From positions 4,829-68,828 of the forward strand of contig DATILC010000168.1 in NCBI GenBank assembly GCA_035476855.1: a stretch of 64,000 nucleotides of DNA, read 5' to 3'. The translations under genes and the position numbers were made by a program. The stretch is from Solimonas_A sp035476855 (GTDB lineage Bacteria > Pseudomonadota > Gammaproteobacteria > Nevskiales > Nevskiaceae). Below are positions 39,908 through 48,459 of this stretch, piece by piece; the stretch's first letter is position 1; every line of letters begins with the position of its first letter. The notes beneath the pieces are model-generated. The model was given only the letters and a program-made list of their open reading frames with translations, was not told where the DNA came from and did no database searches.

Positions 39908-41038
39908 TCAGCTCAGCGCCCGGACCAGTTCGGTTCGGGAGCTGATGTCGAGCTTGCGGTAGATCGAGTTCAGCTGGAACTCGATGGTGCGGCGCGAGCG
40001 TGACAAATGCTCGGCGATCATGTGGTTGCGCAGTCCCTTGGCGACCAGCAATGCCACGCGCCGCTCGGTCGGCGTCAGACGCTGGAGCGCAAGCAGGGCT
40101 GCCTGGGAGGCCTCAGGCGATGCCTCACCGCCCACCGGCTCGTCGAGGAAGGTCACCACGTAGCTCGGACTCATCTGCAGCCCCGAGAACTGCCAGTTGC
40201 GGTCGATCTTCACCGAAAGCCTTGGGAGCGAAGGATGCGGACACCGTACCGAAGCAGGCTGACCTTCATTGGCGACAGGCTTGCCGGCGGACGCGCGCTC
40301 AGCGCACTCGAACATCTCGCCCACCGCCTCGGGCAGGCGGAAGCAGGCATCCGAACCCACCGAGCTGCGCAGGCCGCGATTCCATCGCCCGCACTGCTTC
40401 TCCGCCTCGTTGTTCGCAAACAGCGATTCGCCGGCCGCATTCACGAACATCACGGTCAACGGCACCTGCCGCAGGAAGTGCTCGTAGCTCAAACGCCGGC
40501 TGCGCTCGCCTTCCACCGCACGCAGGCGGCGCAGCGCAGCCTCGATCATGGGATGCAACTGCTCAAGGAACGCATGTTCCTCGGCGGTGACATGCGACTG
40601 ATCCGGGGGACGGCGAATGCTGAGCACCGCCTCGGGAAGCGAATCGTGCCAGAACGCCAGGTGGATGAACTCGTTCCATTCCGGATCGGGTTCCTGGTCA
40701 AGACGCCGGCGGTGCGCATCCGGATCTTCGGACACGATCTGGGAATAGGTGTACAGCTTGATCTGCGGATGTCGCGCCAGATACGGGCCCGAAATAGTCA
40801 GGCTGGTGGCCGGGACGTAGTCTGGATTTCGCGGCAGCACCACATGGTGGCGTGCATCCGTCGGTTCGTAGTTGACGATGTTGAACATCAGGCTGCACGA
40901 GCGGTGCGGCAGCTTGCTTTCAATCAGCTTCAGGCAAGCCTTCCAGGTGCTCTCGAGATCGAGCGAACTCTGCAAGTCCACCACCAGGGCCCGGCAGGGG
41001 TCGGCAGGGGCTCCACGCTGTGGAATCAAGGCGCTCAT
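39908..41038 (-). CDS. LuxR-family regulator 1
   Basis: A 376-residue regulator with a C-terminal LuxR helix-turn-helix. LTPTERRVALLVAKGLRNHMIAEHLSRSRRTIEFQLNSIYRKLDISSRTELVRAL occupies about 320-375. The long N-terminal part has no receiver or autoinducer signature that I recognise. It is paralogous to the regulator at 58724 (shared LPHRS/MPERSC, PDYVP, YLARHP and MIEAALRRLR-type blocks). Both are convergent with an alpha/beta hydrolase end. A palindrome 42-62 bases upstream suggests autoregulation. It probably controls the surrounding genes. Confidence 0.87.
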   Translation of the reverse strand: MSALIPQRGAPADPCRALVVDLQSSLDLESTWKACLKLIESKLPHRSCSLMFNIVNYEPTDARHHVVLPRNPDYVPATSLTISGPYLARHPQIKLYTYSQIVSEDPDAHRRRLDQEPDPEWNEFIHLAFWHDSLPEAVLSIRRPPDQSHVTAEEHAFLEQLHPMIEAALRRLRAVEGERSRRLSYEHFLRQVPLTVMFVNAAGESLFANNEAEKQCGRWNRGLRSSVGSDACFRLPEAVGEMFECAERASAGKPVANEGQPASVRCPHPSLPRLSVKIDRNWQFSGLQMSPSYVVTFLDEPVGGEASPEASQAALLALQRLTPTERRVALLVAKGLRNHMIAEHLSRSRRTIEFQLNSIYRKLDISSRTELVRALS

Positions 41039-41079
41039 TTGATCTCAGGATAGCAATCCCCCGACCCTCGGGCCATCAG

Positions 41080-41100
41080 GTGAAAACACCTGTTTTCCAC
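41080..41100. promoter_or_regulatory. Operator-like palindrome upstream of luxR 1
   Basis: The half-sites GTGAAAACA and TGTTTTCCAC are inverted around CC, 42-62 bases upstream of the start. The half-site GTGTTTTCAC recurs upstream of dgcN copy 2 (48386-48395) and, as GTGTTTTCAT, upstream of serine hydrolase 1. Confidence 0.55.
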
Positions 41101-41162
41101 TCCCTCAACTCAGCTGGACAGCGCCACCCGCAGCGATCGGCCCTGCCCCGCATCAGGGCCCT

Positions 41163-42641
41163 TCAGCCCGGCGCCAGGCGCTCAGCCAGCGCGTCGATCA
41201 GGCGCACGCCGTAGCCCGTCGACCCCTTCGGGATGCCGATGATCGGCCGGCTCACCATGGCCACGCCGGCCATGTCCAGATGCGCCCAGGGCGTGCCGAC
41301 CGCGAACCGCTCCAGGAACTTGGCGCCGGCGATCGCGGAGCCCGTGCCCGCGCCCCGCAGGCCGGGGTGCCCGGTATTGCGAACATCCGCGATGTCGGAC
41401 TCGACGATGTAGTCGTGTCGCTTGGTCAGCGGCATGCGCCACAGCCCCTCCCCGCTGGCCGCGCTGGCGGCCTGCAGGTCGGCAGCCAGGGACTCGTCCG
41501 CCGTGAACAGGCCGGCATACTCCTCGATCAGGGCCGTGAGGATCGCGCCGGTGAGCGTGGCGAGGTCGACCAGCTTCTGCGGCCGGTACTCGCGGATCAG
41601 GTAGCTGATGGCATCGGCAAGGACCACGCGACCCTCGGCATCGGTGTTGTCGACCTCGATGGTGAGGCCGGACAGCGAGGTGATGACATCGCCGGGGCGA
41701 TAGCCCTTGCCGTCGATGACGTTCTCGCACAGCGGAATCACGGCCACGACATTGAGCGGCGCCTTGCGCTGCGCCAGCACGCGCATCGCGCCGACCACCG
41801 CGGCGGCACCGGCCATGTCGAGCTTCATGTTGGCAATGTGCGCCGTGCTCTTCAGGTTGAGGCCACCGCCATCGAAGGTCAGGCCCTTGCCGACCAGGCC
41901 CAGGTCGACATCCTTCGCGCGCCGGCCGTTCCACTGGCAGACCAGCATGCAGGGCGGATGCTCGCTGCTGCGGCCGACGGCCAGCAGGCCGTTGGCGCCA
42001 AGCTTCTCCAGCGCCTTCTGGTCGAGCACCCGCAAGCTCACGCCGGATGTCACCAGCTCCTTGGCGGCATCGGCAAAGGCCTGCGGCGTCATCAGGTTGG
42101 GCGGAGCATCGACCAGCGCGCGGGCCCAGTTCACCGCATCGCCGAGCTGGCGCGCTCGCTCCGTGCCTTTCCAATGCTGCACGGGAAGCTGCAGTGCCTT
42201 GACCTCGAAGTGTCCCTTGGGCGGCTGCGAGCGGAAGGCCGTGCAGCGATAGGAAGCCAGCGTCGCGCCCAGCGCGATCTGGTTGCTGGCGGTCTGCACA
42301 TCGATGCCCTGCGGCAGTGGTGCGGCGGCCAGGGCTGCGCTGTCGATGCGCAGCGCGCGCAGCGCATCGATGGCAGCGGCACCGGCGGATTCCCAGAAAC
42401 GGGCTTCCTGATCGTGATCCGTGGGCTTGCCACAGCCCACCACGACGATGCGTCGCGTGCCTTCCGTGATGTCGGCCCGATCGCCGACGACACCGCGGAA
42501 GCTAGCCGGAAGCTTCGGCAGCTTCAGGTCGGCATGCAGCGGCGCGAGATCACCGCTGACCAGCAGCACTTCAACCGCGGCGGCCTTCTTGGCGCGCGGT
42601 GCCAGCGGACCGGCCTTGGCATCGCTCAGGATTTTCGACAT
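41163..42641 (-). CDS. Leucyl aminopeptidase, family M17
   Basis: A cytosolic hexameric zinc/manganese aminopeptidase of 492 residues. The C-terminal catalytic half shows VGKGLTFDGGGLNLK, MKLDMAGAAAV and the M17 signature NTDAEGRVVLADA, with the metal-binding Asp/Glu and Arg. The N-terminal domain is the variable one. The start MSKILSDAKAG is preferred over an upstream Met. It lies in the D-peptide island, directly downstream of the DadA-like gene on the same strand. Its likely job is trimming L-residues from imported peptides. Confidence 0.93.
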   Translation of the reverse strand: MSKILSDAKAGPLAPRAKKAAAVEVLLVSGDLAPLHADLKLPKLPASFRGVVGDRADITEGTRRIVVVGCGKPTDHDQEARFWESAGAAAIDALRALRIDSAALAAAPLPQGIDVQTASNQIALGATLASYRCTAFRSQPPKGHFEVKALQLPVQHWKGTERARQLGDAVNWARALVDAPPNLMTPQAFADAAKELVTSGVSLRVLDQKALEKLGANGLLAVGRSSEHPPCMLVCQWNGRRAKDVDLGLVGKGLTFDGGGLNLKSTAHIANMKLDMAGAAAVVGAMRVLAQRKAPLNVVAVIPLCENVIDGKGYRPGDVITSLSGLTIEVDNTDAEGRVVLADAISYLIREYRPQKLVDLATLTGAILTALIEEYAGLFTADESLAADLQAASAASGEGLWRMPLTKRHDYIVESDIADVRNTGHPGLRGAGTGSAIAGAKFLERFAVGTPWAHLDMAGVAMVSRPIIGIPKGSTGYGVRLIDALAERLAPG

Positions 42642-42708
42642 GACGGATTCTCTCGGGATGGATGATGGCGTTCCTGCCAGCAGCATGACCCCGGCCCGAT
42701 CGGCCGTC

Positions 42709-42724
42709 ATCGGTAGTTTTACGG
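42709..42724 (-). promoter_or_regulatory. Island motif upstream of leucyl aminopeptidase
   Basis: ATCGGTAGTTTTACGG closely matches ATCGGTGGTTTTACC at 43896. It overlaps the stop of the flavoenzyme gene and lies about 68-83 bases before the aminopeptidase start. It may give this gene its own regulated promoter. Confidence 0.4.
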
Positions 42725-43861
42725 GCTCGCGTGCAAACGCGCGGGAGACAGTGCCACCGCCTCCAGCCCGTAGTCGGCCAGGTCGGACGGAACCGGCCGG
42801 CCCAGCAACCGGGCGGCGGCGAAGCGCGACAGCGCCGGTGCCGTCTGGATGCCGTAGCCACCCTGCCCGGCCAGCCAGAAGAACCCAGGCGCGTCCGGCG
42901 CATGACCCGCGACCGGCGTGCGGTCGGCGACGAAGCTGCGCAGGCCGGCCCAGCGACTGTGCATGCGGCGGATGTCGAGCGTGGTGGCACGCTCGATATG
43001 GTCCACGGCGATCGCCAGGTCCATCTCCTCGGGCTGCGCGTCGCAGGGCTCGCTGGGCGTCTCGTCACCCGGCGAGAGCATCAGGCGCCCGGCATCGGGC
43101 TTGAAGTAGAACTGCTCGTCGATGTCGATCGTCAGCGGCCAGTGCTCCAGGCCCGCATAGCCCGGCACGTCGACCAGCGCGGCGGTGCGGCGCAGCGGCT
43201 GCAGCCCGATGCCGGCGACACCGGCGAGATCACCGACGCGATCGGCCCAGGCACCTGCGGCGTTGACCAGCAGCGGCGCCTCGAACACGCCGGCCGCGCT
43301 GTGCACACGCCAGCCCGCGCCATTGCGCTCGATGCGCTCGACCCGCGCCTGGCACTGCAGGCGGCCGCCATTGCGGCGCAGCTGCGCCAGGTATCCCTGG
43401 TGCAGCGCATGCACCTCGATATCGCAGGCACCATGATCCAGCAGCGCGGCCGCTACATACTCGCGCCGCAGCAGCGGCACGCGCGCGCAGGTCTCATCCG
43501 GCGTCAGGCGCCGGCTGGTCGCATGCAGGTCCGGTTCGTCGGCAAGGGCCTCGAGGTTGTCGCGCTGGTCCTCGCGCGCGACGAACAGGAAGCCGCGCGG
43601 CCGCAGCAGCGGCGTATCGCAGAAACCCGGCGGCGGCTGGTCGAAGAAGGGACGGCTGGCACGCGACAGGATGCGCACCACCGGGCCGCCATAGGTCTCC
43701 GCGAACACCGCGGCGGAGCGGCCGGTGGTGTGATAACCGGGCTGCGACTCCTGCTCCAGCAGGAGCACGCGCAGGCCGGCGCCGAGCTCGGCGGCGATGC
43801 CGGCGCCGGCGATGCCGGCACCGATGACGATGACGTCGAATGAGGGTGTCTGGTCTGACAT
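42719..43861 (-). CDS. DadA/DAO-type FAD-dependent amino acid oxidoreductase
   Basis: A 380-residue flavoenzyme of the DAO family. The FAD dinucleotide motif is VIVIGAGIAGAGIAAELG (about 10-27), with a helix-ending Glu in LLLEQESQPGYHTTGRSAA. The C-terminal FAD block is WAGLRSFVADRTPVAGHAPDAPGFFWLAGQGGYGIQTAPALSRFAA. The TTGRSAA block resembles D-arginine/D-amino acid dehydrogenases. It probably oxidises D-amino acids released by the island's peptidases to imino acids. No signal peptide or membrane segment is seen. Glycine or sarcosine oxidase activity is the alternative. Confidence 0.82.
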   Translation of the reverse strand: MSDQTPSFDVIVIGAGIAGAGIAAELGAGLRVLLLEQESQPGYHTTGRSAAVFAETYGGPVVRILSRASRPFFDQPPPGFCDTPLLRPRGFLFVAREDQRDNLEALADEPDLHATSRRLTPDETCARVPLLRREYVAAALLDHGACDIEVHALHQGYLAQLRRNGGRLQCQARVERIERNGAGWRVHSAAGVFEAPLLVNAAGAWADRVGDLAGVAGIGLQPLRRTAALVDVPGYAGLEHWPLTIDIDEQFYFKPDAGRLMLSPGDETPSEPCDAQPEEMDLAIAVDHIERATTLDIRRMHSRWAGLRSFVADRTPVAGHAPDAPGFFWLAGQGGYGIQTAPALSRFAAARLLGRPVPSDLADYGLEAVALSPARLHASP

Positions 43862-43895
43862 GCACGGATGCTAGGGCAGCCCCGGACCAGGCCAC

Positions 43896-43951
43896 ATCGG
43901 TGGTTTTACCAGTTCGCTGCGGCTCGTACACAACGGATAGTGTTTCTCCGG
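43896..43951. promoter_or_regulatory. Divergent control region, DadA-like gene / symporter
   Basis: ATCGGTGGTTTTACC (43896-43910) lies 35-50 bases upstream of the DadA-like gene. AGTGTTTCTCCGG (43939-43951) lies 83-95 bases upstream of the symporter start. Both resemble the GGTG-TTTT motif found elsewhere in the island. Confidence 0.4.
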
Positions 43952-44033
43952 TGAGCCCGTACTATTACCTATGGACCTCCCGCGAGGCGCGGCGCAAGAC
44001 TGTGGACAGCCCCGGACATCTGGAAGACCCTGC

Positions 44034-45422
44034 TTGAACCCCTTGCCCGCCACTGCGACACCGTTGATCTCGCGTGGCCTGCTGTTCGTCTTCGCGCTGC
44101 CCGGCATCCTGCAAGGCTTCATGCACGCACCCGCGCAGTCGATCCTGCAGGGCATCTACGCGAAGGAATCGGGACTGGCGCTGGTCGCCCTGGGCGGAGC
44201 GGTGCTGCTGGTGCGCGTCTGCGACATCGCCACCGATCTCCTGATCGGCTACTTCTCCGATCGCGGCGCCGAGCGCGGCATCAGCCGCAAGTGGTGGATG
44301 TCGGCAGGCACCGCCGTCACCGTCGTCGCGCTGTGGTTCCTGTTCCGCCCCCCGCCGCAGGTCAGCATCGCCTACTACGGCGGCTGGTTCCTGATGGCGA
44401 ACATTGGCTGGTCGCTCTGCGAGATTCCCTACCGCTCCTGGAGCCTGGAGTTCTCGCCGGAGGCGAAGCAGCGCACGCGCATCACCACCTGGATCGCCAT
44501 GGCGACCATGGTGGGTTCGGTGCTGTTCTATGTCGTGGGACCGGCGGGCAAGGGCCTGGGACTGCTGAAGACCGGCGAACTCAACATGGAAACGCTGGGG
44601 CTCACTGCAATACTCGTGGTCCTGCTGCTGCCGCTGCTGAACGCCTACACACTGTGGAAAGTGCCGGATGGCCAGTCCCGTGCCGCATCCGGCCATCGGC
44701 CGCCGCCCGAGAGCGCCCGCCTGCTGCTCGCATCGGTGCTGGGCAATGTGCCGCTGATGCGCCTGATCCTGGTGTTCTCGGTCTGCAATCTCATGACCGG
44801 GCTCTCGGGGAGCGTAAGCCTGCTGTACATGACCAACTACCTGGGCCTTGGCGCCGAGGCAAACCTCGTGCTGGCCCTCGCGCTGCCCATCAGCATGCTG
44901 GGGCTGCCACTGTGGGGCTGGCTGGCTCAGCGCTATCCCCTGCAGCGGGTCTGGGCAATCGGCCTCGGCATGGCCGGCCTGTCCTACACGGGCATGGGCC
45001 TGCTGCCACCCAACCCGGGCACCCTGCTCTATGGCCTGGTCGCAACTTTCACCGTCTTCTTCGCGCTGTCCACGCTGATCGCCGCGCCGGTGATCCTCGG
45101 CGACATCATTGACTACGGCAAGGAGAAATACGGCGTCGACCGCGCCGGACTCTACGTGTCTTTCCAGACGCAGGTCATCAAGGCCGTCAACGCACTCGCG
45201 GCCGGCGGCGGCCTGATCTTCCTCGGCTGGATGGGATTCGATGCCAGCAAGGCCGGGGCCGAGCTCACTGCGCAAGCGGTGTTCTCGCTCAAGCTGACCG
45301 CGGCCTGGGCTCCTGCGCTGGGAATGATCAGCGCCGGCCTGCTGCTGTGGTTCCTGCCGATCAGTGCCGAATCGCGCCGCCTCGCGGCCGCCCCGAAATC
45401 CTCCGGAATGGATGTCACGTGA
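44034..45422 (+). CDS. GPH-type MFS symporter
   Basis: An inner-membrane cation symporter of the glycoside-pentoside-hexuronide (MFS_2) branch, about 462 residues with twelve helices. Its signature is seen as VRVCDIATDLLIGYFSDRG and EIPYRSWSLEFSPEAKQRTRI. The TTG at 44034 follows GGAAG at seven bases and starts just before the first helix. An ATG at 43971 is possible but has no ribosome site. It overlaps the M81 peptidase start by four bases. The operon suggests it carries the island's substrate across the inner membrane, comparable in position to MlrD though from a different family. Confidence 0.82.
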   Translation: MNPLPATATPLISRGLLFVFALPGILQGFMHAPAQSILQGIYAKESGLALVALGGAVLLVRVCDIATDLLIGYFSDRGAERGISRKWWMSAGTAVTVVALWFLFRPPPQVSIAYYGGWFLMANIGWSLCEIPYRSWSLEFSPEAKQRTRITTWIAMATMVGSVLFYVVGPAGKGLGLLKTGELNMETLGLTAILVVLLLPLLNAYTLWKVPDGQSRAASGHRPPPESARLLLASVLGNVPLMRLILVFSVCNLMTGLSGSVSLLYMTNYLGLGAEANLVLALALPISMLGLPLWGWLAQRYPLQRVWAIGLGMAGLSYTGMGLLPPNPGTLLYGLVATFTVFFALSTLIAAPVILGDIIDYGKEKYGVDRAGLYVSFQTQVIKAVNALAAGGGLIFLGWMGFDASKAGAELTAQAVFSLKLTAAWAPALGMISAGLLLWFLPISAESRRLAAAPKSSGMDVT

Positions 45423-46879
45423 AAATCTTCAGCGCCTTTCTCGCTACCGAAACCAACACTTCGGGCGTGGTGCCCACCGGCAGCGTCGACTTTGAGAACT
45501 GCGGGTTCTTCCGCGGCGATGCCAGCCTCCGCCATCCCACCGGCTTCGGCGCCTCGCATGTGCTGCTCAAGCGCCTGGCCGCCGAAGACGGACACACGAT
45601 CGTCGAGAGCCTGACTGCCCATGCCCAGCCTTCCGGCATCACGCAGCGGTCTGTCTACGAGCAGTATCGCGACTGGATACTTGAAGACCTGAAAGCGGCG
45701 ATGCCGGTGCAGGGCGTGATCCTGATCATGCACGGTGCCATGGTTGCCGAGGGCTACGACGATTGCGAAGGCGACACGATCGGCAAGGTTCGCGAGCTGG
45801 TCGGCCCCGGTGTGCCCATCGGCGTGGAACTCGACCTGCACTGCCATTTCAGCGAGCAGATGCACAGCCAGGCCGATGTGATCATCGCCTACAAGGAATA
45901 CCCGCATACCGACACGATGGAGCGGCTGGAAGAACTCTATCGCCTGGTCGTGCGGCAGGCCGGGGGCCGGATCAGGCCGGTGACGGCCGTGCACGACCTG
46001 CGCATGATGGGCATCTGGCACACCACGAAGGAACCCATGATCTCCTTCGTGCAGCGCATGAAGTCCCATGAAGGTCGCAATGGCATCCTGTCGGTGTCGC
46101 TGGGCCATGGCTTTCCCTGGGGCGATACCCCGGACACCGGCGCGAAGCTCTGGGTGGTCGCCGACGGCGATCTGGCCGGCGCGCAGGCGCTGGCCGACCA
46201 GCTGGGGCGCGAACTCTGGGCGCTGCGGCAGCAGATCTGGCAGCCGCCCCTGACCATCAAGGAAACGATCGAGGCAGTCCGGCGCACGGCGGCAGGCCCC
46301 GTCGTGCTGGCCGATGTCGCGGACAACCCGGGTGGTGGCGCCATGAGCGACAGCACCTTCATCCTGCGCGCCCTGCTGGATGCCGGCATCCACGATGCCG
46401 CACTCGGCATCTACTGGGACCAGGGAGCCGTCAGCCTGTGCCAGAGCGCCGGCGTCGGCGCGCGACTCAATCTGCGCATCGGCGGCAAATGCGGCCCGCT
46501 CTCCGGAGACCCGGTCGACCTGCCGGTCACGGTCAAGGCCATCGTGCCCGATCACTTCAACCACGGACTCGGCTTCCGCTGGCCCTTCGGCACCGGGGTC
46601 TGGGTGCAGACCGACCAGGGCATGGATATCGCCCTGTGCAGTTCGCGCGGCCAGGTCCTGTCCCGCGAGGCCTTCGAGAATCTCGGCATCCCGCTCGCGG
46701 GCAGGAGGGTCATCGTGGTCAAGTCCACGCAGCATTTCCACGCCGCGTTCGCGCCGATCGCGAAGCAGGTTCTCTACGTCGGCGCCCCCGGCGCGCTCAC
46801 GCAGAACTTCGCCGAGATGAGCTTCAGCAAGCGCGACAACAACTTCTGGCCGCGCGTTGCCGATCCCTACGGCGGTTGA
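45419..46879 (+). CDS. M81 family metallopeptidase (MlrC/microcystinase C-like)
   Basis: The 486 residues match family M81, whose named member MlrC hydrolyses linear microcystin fragments. Conserved blocks are MHGAMVAEGYDDCEGD (about 104-119), the metal-binding ELDLHCHFS (137-145, His141 and His143), YKEYPHTD (158-165, His163) and a C-terminal STQHFHAAFAPIAKQVLYV. The GTG start overlaps the symporter stop (GTGA), so the two are coupled. Cytoplasmic, with no signal peptide. Many M81 proteins are not in microcystin degraders, so the family gives only a peptide- or amide-hydrolase role. Confidence 0.85.
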   Translation: MKIFSAFLATETNTSGVVPTGSVDFENCGFFRGDASLRHPTGFGASHVLLKRLAAEDGHTIVESLTAHAQPSGITQRSVYEQYRDWILEDLKAAMPVQGVILIMHGAMVAEGYDDCEGDTIGKVRELVGPGVPIGVELDLHCHFSEQMHSQADVIIAYKEYPHTDTMERLEELYRLVVRQAGGRIRPVTAVHDLRMMGIWHTTKEPMISFVQRMKSHEGRNGILSVSLGHGFPWGDTPDTGAKLWVVADGDLAGAQALADQLGRELWALRQQIWQPPLTIKETIEAVRRTAAGPVVLADVADNPGGGAMSDSTFILRALLDAGIHDAALGIYWDQGAVSLCQSAGVGARLNLRIGGKCGPLSGDPVDLPVTVKAIVPDHFNHGLGFRWPFGTGVWVQTDQGMDIALCSSRGQVLSREAFENLGIPLAGRRVIVVKSTQHFHAAFAPIAKQVLYVGAPGALTQNFAEMSFSKRDNNFWPRVADPYGG

Positions 46880-46883
46880 GACA

Positions 46884-47149
46884 AGGGCCTGTTAACGCTA
46901 TGAACGCCGCCGCGACGGAGACCGTTTTGGTGCAGGGCTATGTCCCGGCACGCGCCGTGTACTCGAAGTACATCAGCGGGGCGGGACGACGCCGTGCGCC
47001 AAAACGGTCCCGCCCTCCGGGTGCCACCATATTTTCCGCCATGCTGTGTTACTCGTCGGTTACTTGGAACCACCAAGCTCCCTCCTCGCGTCGTGCCTGG
47101 CGGAAAATCTGGTGGCATCGCAGCGACGTTCATAGCGTTAACAGGCCCT
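46884..47149. mobile_element. 266-bp palindromic element with three-way junction fold
   Basis: The terminal inverted repeats are 32 bp long with two mismatches (left begins AGGGCCTGTTAACGCTATG, 46884-46915; right 47118-47149). Inside, ACCGTTTTGG (46921-46930) pairs with CCAAAACGGT (46999-47008). A 20-bp arm (47022-47041) pairs with 47098-47117 with one mismatch. The whole therefore folds as a closing stem with two long arms. No coding capacity and no clear target duplication. It ends one base before the dehydratase ATG. Confidence 0.82.
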
Positions 47150-47150
47150 A

Positions 47151-48362
47151 ATGCTGCCCCTGGACTTCGACAGCATCCTGGCCGCGCGGCGGCGCCTGCA
47201 GGGGCAGATCAGCCACACGCCGCTGACGCGATCGCGCGTGCTGTCGGACATGACCCAGGCCAATGTCTGGCTGAAGTTCGAGAACTTCCAGTTCACCGCC
47301 AGCTTCAAGGAGCGCGGCGCCCTCAACAAGCTGCTCTCCCTGGACGCAGAACAACGCCAGGCCGGCGTGGTGGCGATGTCGGCCGGCAACCACGCGCAAG
47401 GTGTCGCCTACCATGCAACGCGGCTCGGCATCCGCAGCCTGATCGTGATGCCGCGCGGCACACCCTTCGTCAAGGTGCGCAATACGCAGCAACTCGGCGC
47501 CGAGGTGATCCTCTGGGGCGACTCGCTGGCCGAGGCCGCGAGCCACATGGAGGAGGAGTACGTCGGCCGGCACGGCATGACGCTGGTGCATCCCTACGAC
47601 GATCCGGAAATCATCGCCGGCCAGGGCACCGTGGCACTCGAGATGCTGGAGGCCGAGCGTAGCCTCGACACCATCGTCGTCCCGGTCGGCGGCGGCGGAC
47701 TGATTGGTGGCGTCGCGCTCGCTGCACAGGGCTGGCCGGGCGTGCGGGTGGTCGGCGTGGAGTCGGCGCTCTACCCCTGCGCGCAGGCCGCCCTCAAGGG
47801 CGATCCCTCGATGGTGACCGGAGGCCAGACCATTGCCGAGGGCATCGCGGTGCGCAGCATCGGCCGCCTGCCGCTGGAGATCCTGCGTGCGCTGAACCCC
47901 CTGCTGCTCAGCGTGGACGAGCCCGCCATCGAGCGCGCCATCGCGCTGCTCGCGAGCATCGAGAAGGTGATCGTCGAAGGCGCCGGCGCCGCCGGTCTCG
48001 CCGCACTGCTGGGCCACGGCGCGGAGTTCCACGGGCGCAACATCGGCATCGTCCTCAGCGGCGGCAACATCGATACGCGCCTGCTGGCTTCCGTCCTGAT
48101 GCGCCAGTTGGTGCAGGAATCGCGGCTGGTGGCCCTGTCGATCGAGGTGGAAGACCGGCCCGGATTTCTGTCGCGGGTGGCCGGCTGCATCGGCGAAGCC
48201 GGCGGCAACATCGTCCAGGTCGAGCATGATCGTCTGCACGGCGGCATCCATGCGAAAAGTGCCTCGCTGCAGGTACAGCTCGAGGCCCAGGACGAGGCCC
48301 ATGTTGCGAGGATCGTCCAGGCCCTCGAAACCGCGGGTTTCACGGCCCGGGCGATCCGGTAG
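47151..48362 (+). CDS. Threonine/serine dehydratase with C-terminal ACT domain
   Basis: A PLP enzyme that deaminates threonine (or serine) to the 2-oxo acid through an enamine. The 403 residues show the PLP lysine in ASFKERGALNK (Lys53), the glycine loop VPVGGGGLIGG and SGGNID. A C-terminal ACT-like regulatory domain (about 325-403, LSIEVEDRPGFLSRVAGCIGEAGGN) is of the catabolic/TdcB-plus-ACT type. The ATG directly abuts a 266-bp palindromic element, so no Shine-Dalgarno is present. The island context suggests use of hydroxy-amino acids from the substrate. Confidence 0.92.
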   Translation: MLPLDFDSILAARRRLQGQISHTPLTRSRVLSDMTQANVWLKFENFQFTASFKERGALNKLLSLDAEQRQAGVVAMSAGNHAQGVAYHATRLGIRSLIVMPRGTPFVKVRNTQQLGAEVILWGDSLAEAASHMEEEYVGRHGMTLVHPYDDPEIIAGQGTVALEMLEAERSLDTIVVPVGGGGLIGGVALAAQGWPGVRVVGVESALYPCAQAALKGDPSMVTGGQTIAEGIAVRSIGRLPLEILRALNPLLLSVDEPAIERAIALLASIEKVIVEGAGAAGLAALLGHGAEFHGRNIGIVLSGGNIDTRLLASVLMRQLVQESRLVALSIEVEDRPGFLSRVAGCIGEAGGNIVQVEHDRLHGGIHAKSASLQVQLEAQDEAHVARIVQALETAGFTARAIR

Positions 48363-48373
48363 CAAGAGGTCCC

Positions 48374-48395
48374 CCGGTATTTCCAGTGTTTTCAC
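48374..48395 (+). promoter_or_regulatory. Island motif upstream of dgcN copy 2
   Basis: CCGGTATTTCC is followed directly by AGTGTTTTCAC, the half-site seen upstream of luxR 1. It lies 65-86 bases before the start codon at the head of the longest operon of the island. Confidence 0.5.
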
Positions 48396-48459
48396 GAGTC
48401 GCCGCCGGTCGCGGCGGCTGCTTTACTGACAACTTCGCAGCTCCACCCAGAGATCTTTC

